From IMG/VR virus record IMGVR_UViG_3300004279_000001, positions 1-45,786 of that record: a stretch of 45,786 nt of DNA; one strand, given 5' to 3'. Made by a program: the position numbers and the translations under genes. Numbering within the stretch: the stretch's first letter is position 1; each line of letters starts with the position of its first letter. Source of the DNA: a virus. Shown piece by piece: positions 1 to 8,655 of the stretch. Under the pieces are notes generated by a model. The model ran no database searches. It had not been told where the DNA came from and saw only the letters and a list, made by a program, of their open reading frames with translations.

Positions 1-590
1 GCATTTCCAAGATAGTGTATTTTACCTTGCTTTTGTCTTTTATGGAAGTGTCCTGAGAATACATACTCTTGATTTTTAAAATGTTCACTTTTAAGTTCAC
101 CATGATCAGGCATTTGCACCATTGCGTTCATATAAAACGAAGGAAGTTCAAAGTGTCCAAACATGTACTTAGATTTAATCTTCTCAATCTTCTTCCATTC
201 GTCGCCTACTAACCACGGGACTAATGTTACATCGTCGATAGTTGTAATTTCGTCAATAAATGTTATACCTGGAATAAACTTACTGAATGCTGTACTATTA
301 ACATCACGCTTATCTTTATAATATAAGTCGTGATTACCATCGAAAAAGAAGAACTGCTCAAATGCTTGTCCAAGTTTTTCGAGGCATCTTATAGTTGCAT
401 CCATTGTAGTAAGATTAAGACTATTTCTATTATGATGCCAGTCACCACAGAAGATACCAGTCTCGCAATTATTAGCCTTAGCTTGCTCAATAAACCAATC
501 AATAAAGTTTTCACCATCTTGATTATGTTGTTTAGAGTTGCCTTTTAGACCAAAATGGATGTCAGTGAATACTGCTGCCTTTTTAAACAA
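1..590 (-). CDS. 47: gp47-like recombination nuclease subunit (Mre11/SbcD family), C-terminus off left edge
   Basis: Calcineurin-like metallophosphoesterase, read on the minus strand without a stop from 590 to the window edge (196 codons visible). The family's metal-binding motifs appear in order: TDIHFG (D10, H12), GDWHHN (residues 49-54), GNHD (85-88) and GHFH (180-183). In T4, gp47 pairs with the gp46 ATPase as a DNA end-processing nuclease for recombination-dependent replication; that role is inferred from family and from the neighbouring gene 55. No ATG lies in frame between the upstream in-frame TAA and the first motif. The likely start is TTG at 590-588, preceded by GAGG with about 8 nt spacing. 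It lies 61 nt downstream of gene 55 on the same strand and is probably cotranscribed with it. The C-terminal capping part is not visible. Confidence 0.85.
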   Translation of the reverse strand, partial: MFKKAAVFTDIHFGLKGNSKQHNQDGENFIDWFIEQAKANNCETGIFCGDWHHNRNSLNLTTMDATIRCLEKLGQAFEQFFFFDGNHDLYYKDKRDVNSTAFSKFIPGITFIDEITTIDDVTLVPWLVGDEWKKIEKIKSKYMFGHFELPSFYMNAMVQMPDHGELKSEHFKNQEYVFSGHFHKRQKQGKIHYLGN

Positions 591-651
591 AATTAGATCC
601 TCGCTTTTTTATTAGCATAACACAAAAAGTTATTAATGTCAATAGAAATGG

Positions 652-1470
652 TTACTTTCCGGCTTCTCTTTTAAGAGCAGCTTCCCATTCTCCAGCATGT
701 AGTCTTGTATGCGAAGGATTTAAGTCGTTCATTTCGAGAATATCGTCTCTAATGTTCTGCGCTCGTTTTTCAATGTTAATAATTCGTACAAATGAGTTTG
801 TAACGGCGGCTGTATAATACGCAAATGGATTGTTGGACTTTGATTCATCAAACTGTAGACCAATTTGTGCCAATTGTAAGATTGCCTGTCCTCGCATTTC
901 GTCGTTGTATGTATATCCACGTACATTTCCTCTTGTTGCGTACCTATCACATAACTTCATCCACATCATAGCAAGTTTATTAGTTGCTTTTCCGCCTGTT
1001 AACGTAAAGCAACCGTTTTCCATGCCTCCTGCCCAGTGACTTTTACCAACACATACTAATTCTCCATCAGATGTAAATTTATAATGCTGAAATGGAGGAA
1101 AATTAAGTTTAACTCTGGTATCTGCAACTGTCTTTGGGTTCTTTTTGCGCCCAGGCTCTTCAGGAATATGGTCAAAAGTGTAAATTCTAAAAATTATCTC
1201 TTCTTTTGTAACTTTTTTATAGTCATGTTCACATTCTGCCATCTTTACTTTTCGACCAGCTGCTTTAGCATCGTCGTATGCTTGGACACTAAGGCGTTTT
1301 GCTTTGTTACGTTTAGCTTCTGCAATAGTCCTGATATTAATTTTTTCAATAGTTGGTAGGATAATATCAAATTGATGATAATCCTTATCAACAAAGCTAC
1401 AAAATGTAGATTTTGATTTATGTATCTCTTTAAGGATATCTTTGTTGTTTAAATAATTTACTCTTTTCAT
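652..1470 (-). CDS. 55: gp55-like late-transcription sigma factor
   Basis: The C-terminal half (about residues 165-250) reads as the T4 gp55 sigma region 2-like core: LAMMWMKLCDRYATRGN, DEMRGQAILQLAQIGLQFD, then NNPFAYYT (213-220) and SFVRIINIEKRAQNIRDDILE-type helices. gp55 binds host core RNA polymerase and recognises the TATAAATA late -10 box. Matching boxes lie upstream of several genes here, which supports the call. At 272 aa the protein is longer than T4 gp55 (185 aa). The extra ~125 N-terminal residues are Lys/Arg-rich and of unknown role. The ATG at 1470 is preceded by a TAGGAA-type ribosome binding site and a consensus sigma70 promoter. Its stop lies 61 nt before the gp47 start on the same strand. 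Confidence 0.85.
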   Translation of the reverse strand: MKRVNYLNNKDILKEIHKSKSTFCSFVDKDYHQFDIILPTIEKINIRTIAEAKRNKAKRLSVQAYDDAKAAGRKVKMAECEHDYKKVTKEEIIFRIYTFDHIPEEPGRKKNPKTVADTRVKLNFPPFQHYKFTSDGELVCVGKSHWAGGMENGCFTLTGGKATNKLAMMWMKLCDRYATRGNVRGYTYNDEMRGQAILQLAQIGLQFDESKSNNPFAYYTAAVTNSFVRIINIEKRAQNIRDDILEMNDLNPSHTRLHAGEWEAALKREAGK

Positions 1471-1500
1471 ATAATTTCCTATAGTTTAAGTATTTCTTAT

Positions 1501-1529
1501 ATTATACACGTAAATTTACTAAAAGTCAA
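1501..1529 (-). promoter_or_regulatory. Host sigma70-type promoter for gene 55
   Basis: On the minus strand, TTGACT (forward 1524-1529) and TATAAT (forward 1501-1506) are separated by exactly 17 nt. This is a near-perfect host-type promoter 31 nt upstream of the gene 55 ATG. It would let gene 55 and gene 47 be transcribed by unmodified host polymerase before gp55 exists. Confidence 0.8.
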
Positions 1530-1561
1530 GTATATTCATTAAAAAAATTAAATGCGTAGTT

Positions 1562-1569
1562 TATTTATA
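1562..1569 (-). promoter_or_regulatory. Possible leftward T4-type late promoter box
   Basis: The minus strand reads TATAAATA, the exact T4 late -10 consensus, about 92 nt upstream of gene 55. It forms one arm of an inverted repeat with the rightward box at 1572-1579. It could boost gene 55/47 late in infection, but in A+T-rich DNA an eight-base match may be chance. Confidence 0.45.
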
Positions 1570-1571
1570 GT

Positions 1572-1579
1572 GATAAATA
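1572..1579 (+). promoter_or_regulatory. Late promoter box (GATAAATA) for the baseplate operon
   Basis: GATAAATA differs at one base from the T4 late consensus TATAAATA. It is placed 18 nt before the first plus-strand ATG, with an AGGAG ribosome binding site at 1586-1590. It is the only promoter-like element seen before the rightward operon, which lies next to gene 55, whose product reads such boxes. Confidence 0.6.
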
Positions 1580-1596
1580 CACTATAGGAGTAATCT

Positions 1597-2490
1597 ATGT
1601 CAGGATTTTTTAACGCAGCAAATAGAGTTGCAAATCAATTTCAAAGTTTGCAACAGAGTATAGGATCTGAGTTTGTAAATATTGTAGAAAACAGCAAATT
1701 TGGAAATGTATTACAAGGTGCAAGGTCACTACAAGGAATTGCACAAGGTGTTGCAGATTTTGCAAACGGACTTGCAGATCCATCAAAATTGCTTTCGCAG
1801 TTTAGATCGAGAAATATATTTCCCGGAGCAGAACCTGAACAAAGTTCACGAGTTAGTGCAGAAATTGCTGGCGGAGTAGAAAGAGATTGGAGAGTACGTC
1901 TAAGTATTCCTGGATCGATGAAAGGTAGTAAAATGTTTACTCCGTTAAGTCGAACTGCTGGTTTTGTATTTCCATATACTCCTACAATTTATGTACAACA
2001 CAGTGCAGATTATAATAGTTTACAGCCTGTACACACAAATTATCCGTTTCCTGTTTATGAAAATAGCAGAACTGATCAATTTACAGTGAGTGGAGACTTT
2101 TTAGTTGAAACATCTTTTGAAGCAGAATACTGGGTAGCAGCAGTCCACTTCTTAAGAACGATAACAAAAATGGATTATGGTGGAACAGGCGCACCGCCAC
2201 CAATTTGTAGACTAAACGGATACGGAGATTTTGTTTTTAACAACGTTCCTGTTGTTATAACAAACTTTCAAATAGATTTACCTGCAGAAGTTGACTACAT
2301 ATCTACGAGTTTAGAAAGTCAAGGCGTTAGTACAAATAGCGCAAATGGTAAAGCTATAAGTTGGGTACCGTCACAAAGTTTGATCAGTGTTACATTACAG
2401 CCGATTTATAGTAGACGAAAGGTTGAAAAGTTCAATCTTAATAGTTTTATGAATGGATCATATATTAAAGATGGGGATGGATTTATCTAA
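1597..2490 (+). CDS. Baseplate tail-tube cap/initiator-like protein (gp48/gp54 group)
   Basis: A 297-aa virion protein. The N-terminus (residues 1-70) is helical and Gln/Ala-rich. The C-terminal two thirds form a beta-rich, tube-like domain with conserved blocks such as GFVFPYTPTIYVQHSADY, HTNYPFPVYENS, FTVSGDF, EAEYWVAAVHFLRT and GYGDFVFNNVPVVI. This domain recurs in marine T4-like phages beside gp53, where the neighbour is usually annotated as the gp48 tube cap. I infer the same here from context, but gp54 or another tube-like hub protein is possible. It is the first gene of the late operon, with AGGAG six nt before ATG. Its TAA shares one base with the next ATG (TAATG), suggesting translational coupling. 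Confidence 0.5.
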   Translation: MSGFFNAANRVANQFQSLQQSIGSEFVNIVENSKFGNVLQGARSLQGIAQGVADFANGLADPSKLLSQFRSRNIFPGAEPEQSSRVSAEIAGGVERDWRVRLSIPGSMKGSKMFTPLSRTAGFVFPYTPTIYVQHSADYNSLQPVHTNYPFPVYENSRTDQFTVSGDFLVETSFEAEYWVAAVHFLRTITKMDYGGTGAPPPICRLNGYGDFVFNNVPVVITNFQIDLPAEVDYISTSLESQGVSTNSANGKAISWVPSQSLISVTLQPIYSRRKVEKFNLNSFMNGSYIKDGDGFI

Positions 2491-2786
2491 TGTCAAGTGT
2501 TACAAGCCCTTATTATAAAACAAAAAAAGCAAACGGAAATTATTTAGATTTACTTACTATTAGGCCTGTCCCTGCAGACCCAGATGATATACAATACACT
2601 ATTGAACCTCAATATAACTTTAGACCAGATCTGTTAGCATTTGACCTATACGGTAGTTCAAAATTATGGTGGATTTTTGCACAGCGTAATTTAGATATTA
2701 TCTACGATCCTATATTTGATTTTAAAGTTTCAACTACAATTTATCTACCTAAGAATAGTAGATTAAAAGCAGTATTAGGTCTATAA
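2490..2786 (+). CDS. 53: Baseplate wedge subunit gp53, short form
   Basis: A 98-aa protein matching the gp53 wedge core: SPYYKTKKANG near the N-terminus, the YGSSKLWWIFAQRN motif (about residues 55-68) and a DPIFDF...IYLP ending typical of the LysM-like fold of this family. T4 gp53 (196 aa) bolts neighbouring baseplate wedges together. Here only the conserved half remains, so it is a minimal version rather than a truncation: start, stop and both neighbours are tightly fitted. It overlaps the upstream stop by one base, and the next gene begins 1 nt after its own stop. Confidence 0.85.
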   Translation: MSSVTSPYYKTKKANGNYLDLLTIRPVPADPDDIQYTIEPQYNFRPDLLAFDLYGSSKLWWIFAQRNLDIIYDPIFDFKVSTTIYLPKNSRLKAVLGL

Positions 2787-2787
2787 T

Positions 2788-5493
2788 ATGTCAACAGAAT
2801 ACGAAAACGCAGCATTTGGAACAAGTCGAAGGAACCTTGCTAATAAAGTAAACAATACTGTTAGATCGGGAATTGGTAGTTTAGATGCAGCAGCAGCTTC
2901 TGCACAATCAGCAACAGCTCGTATTGCAACAGTAGGGTTTGGACCCGGCCAAGTTGATCCTGCCTTAGCAAGAGCTCAAGCTGCAATTGAAGGAGTAACA
3001 AATCCGGATACATGGGTTGAAGGTATAGGATGGGGTACAACTCCTGCTAATACTAATATCTCTGTAGGAGAACAAGTATCAAATGCAGCTACTATTGTGC
3101 CATCGGCAACTCCACAATCTGAATCACCTACTCAGTTTAACTATTCAACATCGACACCTATACAACCTAATGCTTTAGAAGAATTTGCATCCTTTAATAA
3201 TATTTTTACATTAGGTGTACTTACCGCAGAAGAAACAAATTTTCCAAATAGAACATATAGACAAAATGGACCATCTATTACAATATTAAGGTCCGGCGGC
3301 GGATTAGGTAATAGTAAAGTAACAACAGCATTTGAAACCCAGGGCAAGGTAGAATATTTTATTGATAACCTTGATATTGATAGTATAATTTCTCCAGGGA
3401 ACCGTGTAGGCACAACTAATGCAACTACAATAAATTTTCAAGTTACTGAACCTTATAGTATGGGATTGTTTATGCAATCCTTAATGGAAGGCGCACTAAA
3501 CGCCGGCTTTGCAAATTATATACAAGCACCGTATGTTTTACAAATAGACTTTGTTGGTTGGGACGATAACGGTAATGCAAAAGTTATAGAAAATACTACA
3601 AGGTATTTTCCATTAAGATTTATAGATATTAAATTTAATGTTACTGCTGGCGGATGCGTCTACGATGTAACAGCAATTCCTTATAACGAAGTAGCACTAA
3701 GTGATACAGTACAGCGTATAAAGACAGACATTGCTCCGACTGGCGCTACACTACAAGAAATATTTCAAACCGGACAAAACAGTTTAACAAATATTATTAA
3801 TAGAAGATATAGAGAACAAGCCAGTGCTGGCGAAATAAGTACACCAGATGAAATAGCAATTATTTTTCCAAATCCTAATTTAGATTTATCAGCAGCAATA
3901 ACTTCAGATACGCCGCAATCGGCTACAGTTACTTTGGAAGAAGCAGCAAGAAGTTTAGGTCAAGTTGGATTAGCAGGTGCTGCAAATATAGATAGAATAG
4001 AAGAATTACAAGCTAATACTGTTGGTTCAATTGGTAGAGATAATATAACTGATAGGATAGTAGGTTTATCAAGCAGAAGGCCAAACGTAATCGGTGGCGC
4101 AACGATTGTACAAAGCATATTAGAAAAAGGTATTTCACCAATGGCTATTGATGCATTTGTACTTGACGAAAACACAGGAAATTATTCAAGAGGAAAAATT
4201 AGTATTTCGTCAGACTTAAGAACATTTAGTTTTGGCCAAGGAATGAAAATACAAAATATTATTGAAAGTATTATACTTACCAGTAGTTATGCAAGAAGTA
4301 TTGCGGATTACACAGTAGACTTTGTTGGCATGGTTGATTGGTTTAGAATAGAAACAGATGTGTATATTAATGAAGATTTAAACAATGAATCTCAAAATGG
4401 TAGACCTGGTCTTGTTTATATTTTTAAAGTTGTACCGTACAAAGTACATAGTAGTATTTTTAGTAGAGGTAGTACTGGCGGCGCAAATTATGCCAATTTA
4501 TCTAAAAACGTTGCAAAAGAATACAATTATATCTATACAGGAAAAAATAAAGATATATTAGATTTTGATATTCAAATGAATTTTGCATTTTTTACAGGGC
4601 TACAAGAAGATAGAGGACAAGGATCTGCTGATATTGTAAATAATGGATCTGATTCTGGGTTGCAAAGCGACCCTACAATTTACGGTCAATCTGAAGGTAC
4701 TGGAGATTTTCAACCTGATGGACAGACTCCGATAGAATCAGTAACCGACGTCTCAGGAGATTTAACTCCGGGTACAGAGATAGATGATCAAAAAATTAGA
4801 ATAGCAAGACAATTTCATGATGCTATTATTAATAGTGATGTAGACTTAGTTCAATTAAAATTAGATATTATGGGAGATCCTTATTATATATCAGATAGCG
4901 GTTTAGGAAACTATAATAGTCCTAATGTTGGAGTTCTAAATATTAACGGTGACGGCGCTATGGCATATCAGAATAGCGAAGTTGATATACTGATTAACTT
5001 TAAAACTCCTATTGATTATAAAGACGATGATAGCGGTACTATGTTATTTCCTGAACAAACTACTAAACTAACACCATTTAGTGGATTATATAGAGTTATT
5101 TTTGTTAGAAATGCTTGGCAAAATAATAAATTTGTGCAAACACTAACATTAATACGCAGACCAAATCAAGAAGTAGAAGGTACAGTTACAGATCAAAGAA
5201 TGTTTACAGACGCCAGATCGCCAATTGGACAAGTAGATGCATCATTGCCAGCAAACCAACTCCAACAAGAAGCTGACAGAGTTTTAGCTGGGCTAAGTAC
5301 ATCAGTAGGTGACGTAGTTTCGGGATTAGCTTCCGGACAAGCTGGAGCACTTGCTGCTGCAAGACAATTACAAGCAGATGCTACACGAATTAGTGGGTTA
5401 ATTAGTGATTCAACAGGCCAAGCACAAGCGGCAATTAATGACGTTAGAAATAGTGTCAATTCAGCATTATCAAATGTAATAGGACCGAGGTAA
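2788..5493 (+). CDS. Large virion protein, putative baseplate hub component
   Basis: A 901-aa protein between gp53 and gp5. Residues 1-130 are Ala/Gln/Thr-rich and probably flexible. About 140-330 contain beta-rich blocks (FFIDNLDIDS-like, QAPYVLQIDFVGWDDNG, TRYFPLRFIDIKFNV, VYDVTAIPYNE). About 480-760 contain another ordered region with FKVVPYKVHSS and FRIETDVY. The last 100 residues are again Ala/Gln-rich and coiled-coil-like. The repeated hub/tube-like beta blocks and the position directly before gp5 suggest a role like the central hub gp27, which holds gp5. That is inference from context; no clear sequence match to T4 gp27 is visible. The start ATG is 1 nt after the gp53 stop. Confidence 0.5.
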   Translation: MSTEYENAAFGTSRRNLANKVNNTVRSGIGSLDAAAASAQSATARIATVGFGPGQVDPALARAQAAIEGVTNPDTWVEGIGWGTTPANTNISVGEQVSNAATIVPSATPQSESPTQFNYSTSTPIQPNALEEFASFNNIFTLGVLTAEETNFPNRTYRQNGPSITILRSGGGLGNSKVTTAFETQGKVEYFIDNLDIDSIISPGNRVGTTNATTINFQVTEPYSMGLFMQSLMEGALNAGFANYIQAPYVLQIDFVGWDDNGNAKVIENTTRYFPLRFIDIKFNVTAGGCVYDVTAIPYNEVALSDTVQRIKTDIAPTGATLQEIFQTGQNSLTNIINRRYREQASAGEISTPDEIAIIFPNPNLDLSAAITSDTPQSATVTLEEAARSLGQVGLAGAANIDRIEELQANTVGSIGRDNITDRIVGLSSRRPNVIGGATIVQSILEKGISPMAIDAFVLDENTGNYSRGKISISSDLRTFSFGQGMKIQNIIESIILTSSYARSIADYTVDFVGMVDWFRIETDVYINEDLNNESQNGRPGLVYIFKVVPYKVHSSIFSRGSTGGANYANLSKNVAKEYNYIYTGKNKDILDFDIQMNFAFFTGLQEDRGQGSADIVNNGSDSGLQSDPTIYGQSEGTGDFQPDGQTPIESVTDVSGDLTPGTEIDDQKIRIARQFHDAIINSDVDLVQLKLDIMGDPYYISDSGLGNYNSPNVGVLNINGDGAMAYQNSEVDILINFKTPIDYKDDDSGTMLFPEQTTKLTPFSGLYRVIFVRNAWQNNKFVQTLTLIRRPNQEVEGTVTDQRMFTDARSPIGQVDASLPANQLQQEADRVLAGLSTSVGDVVSGLASGQAGALAAARQLQADATRISGLISDSTGQAQAAINDVRNSVNSALSNVIGPR

Positions 5494-5502
5494 AAAATTT
5501 AA

Positions 5503-7869
5503 ATGGCAACACATACAAGAACACTTAATGATGGCAAAGTACGCAATCCTGGACCGTTTTTGGCAAAAGTTATAAGTCATCTTGATCCTTCATACATGGG
5601 AAATTTGCAAGTACAATTGCTTAAAATTGCTTCAAGTGGAAATACATATGAAGCATACGGTGAAAGTTTAACTGTTAGATACTTGTCTCCATTTTACGGA
5701 GTTACTCCACTAAGTGCGTCTTTACCAAATGATAATTATCCGTCAACGCAACAGTCGTATGGCTGGTGGGCAGTGCCTCCAGATGTAGGACAACGAGTAT
5801 TATGTTTCTTTGTAGAAGGAGATAAATCTCGAGGTTATTGGGCAGGATGTGTGCAAGATGAACACATGAATATGATGGTGCCGGGCGGCACGCCAGCCTC
5901 TGCATTTAATGCTACTGGAGATAAAGTACCAGTAGGAGAATATAATAAGAAAATTAATAGACCAGCACAAACAGATGCAACTCGATATTCAAAGGCTGTG
6001 AATACATACGCATTAGGATCTTTAATACAGCAAGGTTTAGACTTGGATGAAATTAGAGGACTAACGAGCTCCAGCGCAAGACGAGAAGTGCCCAGTATGG
6101 TATTTGGCGTTAGTACTCCGGGACCGATAGATAAAAACGGACCACGTGGTAGAATAGGCACCAGTGACGTTAAAGCCCTTAAACACACCAGCAGATTAGG
6201 TGGTAGTAGTTTTGTAATGGATGACGGAGATCCTTCATTAATAAGAAAAACACCAGCAGGTGGAGCTAATCAAGGGCCGTCAGAGTATGTAAATGTTGAA
6301 GGTGGTGAAACAGGAGGAGATCCATCTTTACCGCATAACGAACTTATGAGATTTAAAACACGCACCGGTCATCAGATATTAATGCATAATACTGAAGACT
6401 TAATATACATCGGTAATGCTCGAGGAACTACTTGGATAGAAATGACCAGTAATGGTAAGATAGATATCTATGCTCAAGATAGTATAAGTGTACATTCTAA
6501 TCAAGACTTAAATTTTACAGCGGATCGAGATATAAATTTTACAGCCGGTCAAAATGTAAATTGGGTTGTTGGTAAAGAATGGAAGCAAGATGTTGGAAGT
6601 AATATTAATGTTACTTCGGGAGATTATATATCACAAAATGCTGCCGAAGCTATTACAAACAATGCAGGAAGTTTTATTAATAATTATGCAGGAGATAGTA
6701 TTACTTGTACAGCCCAAGGAAAAATTGCAATATTAGCAGCAGATAATTTAAATTTAGGATCTACAGCAGAAATTGGCATTGAATCATGCGGCGATTTAAA
6801 ATTAAGTACAGACGGTAATTTCCATAATAAAGCTCTTGGCAATATGAATACACAAGCTGATTTAGAAATAAATTCGTTATCTGGATTAGCAACAAAAATA
6901 ACAAGTGGTCAAGTTATGGGAATAAAAAGCACAGGAGCAAATGTGCTTTTAACTGGTAGTAGCGACATACATTTAAATGGTCCTGTAGCACCATCAGCAA
7001 CAGCAGCAGTTCTGCCATCGATTGCAGATCCTACAGATCCAGTTGCTCCATTACGTGCTGCACAAACAGCAAGAGTTCCGCAGCATGAACCTTGGCCACA
7101 ACACGAAAATACTGATCCAAGTTTGTTTACACCTGATAAAACAAGAGCAGGACTTGAGCAATCTACAGCATATCCGCCAGAAGTTTATGATACATTTAAT
7201 AAAAACGTAGGACGAACCCCCGGACAGCAGAACGTTTCAAGAGGAACTAATCCAGATCCAGGATCTAATTATGATGCAACACAAAATGTTCCACAAGGTG
7301 AAAGCAACAACAGAACATCAACAAGTGGTAACGCATCTCAACCGTTAACTTCTGCTCCAGCAGGAGTAATAACAGGATTAACAAACGCTCAAACTGTTGC
7401 GTATCTTAATGCTATTGGACAACGAGAAAGTAATCTTGCATACGATGCTGTAAACACTTTAGGGTTTAGCGGAAAATATCAATTTGGTAAATTAGCATTA
7501 TATGACGAAGGTTATTTAAAAAGTTACAGCGGAACAAATAAACAAGCAATTCAAAATGCATCTAATTGGACAGGCACAGACGGAATGACCAGTCAACAAG
7601 CCTGGCTTGATTCGGTTAGTGTTCAAGAAGCAGCAATGATATCATATACAAATAAAAATCTTAGAGCTCTTAAAAGAAACGGCGGATTAAGCGACAGCGA
7701 TAGTGTTGCTCAAATTATGGGTATGCTGGCAGGCTCACACTTATTAGGTGCCGGCGGGATGAATAGATGGCGTCGAGGTGAAGGCGGCAGAGATGCATAC
7801 GGAACAACCGGCGATGAGTATTTTGCATTAGGCGCTAATGCAGCAGGAGGAGCAACAAGTAATGCTTAG
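5503..7869 (+). CDS. 5: gp5-like baseplate hub/spike with C-terminal lytic transglycosylase-like domain
   Basis: A 788-aa central spike protein. Residues 15-130 are a gp5N/VgrG-type OB fold (NPGPFLAKVISHLDPSYMG, GWWAVPPDVGQRVLCFFVEG, GYWAGCVQDEHMN). Residues 300-495 are a repetitive valine/asparagine beta-helix (units such as DLNFTADRDINFTAGQNVNW), the membrane-piercing needle. After a Pro/Thr/Ser linker, residues 630-780 resemble a goose-lysozyme/SLT transglycosylase: AIGQRESN with putative catalytic E642, then GFSGKYQFG. In T4 the lysozyme domain sits between OB fold and needle, so the domain order differs. The start has only a distant GAGG (12 nt) inside the preceding stop region. Its product likely cuts peptidoglycan during injection together with the next gene's product. 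Confidence 0.85.
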   Translation: MATHTRTLNDGKVRNPGPFLAKVISHLDPSYMGNLQVQLLKIASSGNTYEAYGESLTVRYLSPFYGVTPLSASLPNDNYPSTQQSYGWWAVPPDVGQRVLCFFVEGDKSRGYWAGCVQDEHMNMMVPGGTPASAFNATGDKVPVGEYNKKINRPAQTDATRYSKAVNTYALGSLIQQGLDLDEIRGLTSSSARREVPSMVFGVSTPGPIDKNGPRGRIGTSDVKALKHTSRLGGSSFVMDDGDPSLIRKTPAGGANQGPSEYVNVEGGETGGDPSLPHNELMRFKTRTGHQILMHNTEDLIYIGNARGTTWIEMTSNGKIDIYAQDSISVHSNQDLNFTADRDINFTAGQNVNWVVGKEWKQDVGSNINVTSGDYISQNAAEAITNNAGSFINNYAGDSITCTAQGKIAILAADNLNLGSTAEIGIESCGDLKLSTDGNFHNKALGNMNTQADLEINSLSGLATKITSGQVMGIKSTGANVLLTGSSDIHLNGPVAPSATAAVLPSIADPTDPVAPLRAAQTARVPQHEPWPQHENTDPSLFTPDKTRAGLEQSTAYPPEVYDTFNKNVGRTPGQQNVSRGTNPDPGSNYDATQNVPQGESNNRTSTSGNASQPLTSAPAGVITGLTNAQTVAYLNAIGQRESNLAYDAVNTLGFSGKYQFGKLALYDEGYLKSYSGTNKQAIQNASNWTGTDGMTSQQAWLDSVSVQEAAMISYTNKNLRALKRNGGLSDSDSVAQIMGMLAGSHLLGAGGMNRWRRGEGGRDAYGTTGDEYFALGANAAGGATSNA

Positions 7870-7878
7870 GAGAAAAAT

Positions 7879-8652
7879 ATGTGTCAAGTAGTTATACCGA
7901 GTACTCCGGTAGTTAATCCTAACATAGTAATCACAGAACAAGATACTGCTGGCTTCGCACAATCTTTAAGAGCAAGCAGAAATACTGGTGAAGGTTGGGG
8001 CGACCTTGCAGGCAACGGTGATTTTTCTACAGGGTATTATGGTGCTTCCGGCGGCGCTGGCGCACAAGGTAATTACGCTCAATCAATACCTCCTGCAGAA
8101 ACTGTGCCTGAAGGAGAAGGGTTTGACGCTATTAACAGTGTCTTAGAACAAAACTTAAATCAAAATTGGCAAGAAATAGGAACTCCAGGAAATCCTAATA
8201 TTCTTGGGTGTTACGAAGTTGCTGGTCAAAGCTATAGCGGAGACGGAACTCCGTGGTGTGCAGGGTATGTGAGTTATGTTTTAAATACAGCAGGGATTGA
8301 ATGTTTACGAACTCTAAGTAGCCAAGGTTATAAACAATATGGTTCAGAAATTGATTGGAGGACATTTGAAAATGTTCGCACTAATGACATAGTAATTTTA
8401 ACAAGAAATTCTGACCCGCGCTTCGGACATGTTGGATTTTTTAGAGGTTACAATCCGTCAACAAGGCGTGTACAGATGTTAGGCGGAAATCAAAGCAATA
8501 CTGTAAAGTTAAGTAATTTTTTAGTAAGGGGCGATAAAATGACATTAACATCAATAAAAAGAAATTGGACTGTTCCGGAGAAATATAATTTTCCAGTTAT
8601 TGGAACAGATTTAGCTTCAGGTAACCTTGATAGTTATGCAAGTACGAGGTAA
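7879..8652 (+). CDS. TIGR02594-type (NlpC/P60-CHAP fold) peptidoglycan hydrolase
   Basis: A 257-aa protein. Residues 1-95 are a Gly/Ala-rich, probably virion-anchoring tail. About 95-225 form a papain-like peptidase domain with GTPWCAGYV (putative nucleophile C127), RTNDIVIL, FGHVGFFRG (putative catalytic H184) and MLGGNQSN, the hallmark blocks of TIGR02594 endopeptidases. It would cleave peptide cross-links while the gp5 transglycosylase-like domain cleaves glycan strands. No signal peptide or holin is adjacent, so a tail-associated lysin is more likely than an endolysin. AGGAG lies 6 nt before the ATG. Confidence 0.75.
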   Translation: MCQVVIPSTPVVNPNIVITEQDTAGFAQSLRASRNTGEGWGDLAGNGDFSTGYYGASGGAGAQGNYAQSIPPAETVPEGEGFDAINSVLEQNLNQNWQEIGTPGNPNILGCYEVAGQSYSGDGTPWCAGYVSYVLNTAGIECLRTLSSQGYKQYGSEIDWRTFENVRTNDIVILTRNSDPRFGHVGFFRGYNPSTRRVQMLGGNQSNTVKLSNFLVRGDKMTLTSIKRNWTVPEKYNFPVIGTDLASGNLDSYASTR

Positions 8653-8655
8653 AAA

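Noticed and set aside
5835-6188. 117-codon minus-strand frame inside gp5
   Set aside because: Antisense to the well-supported gp5 N-terminus with no motif or neighbour on that strand.
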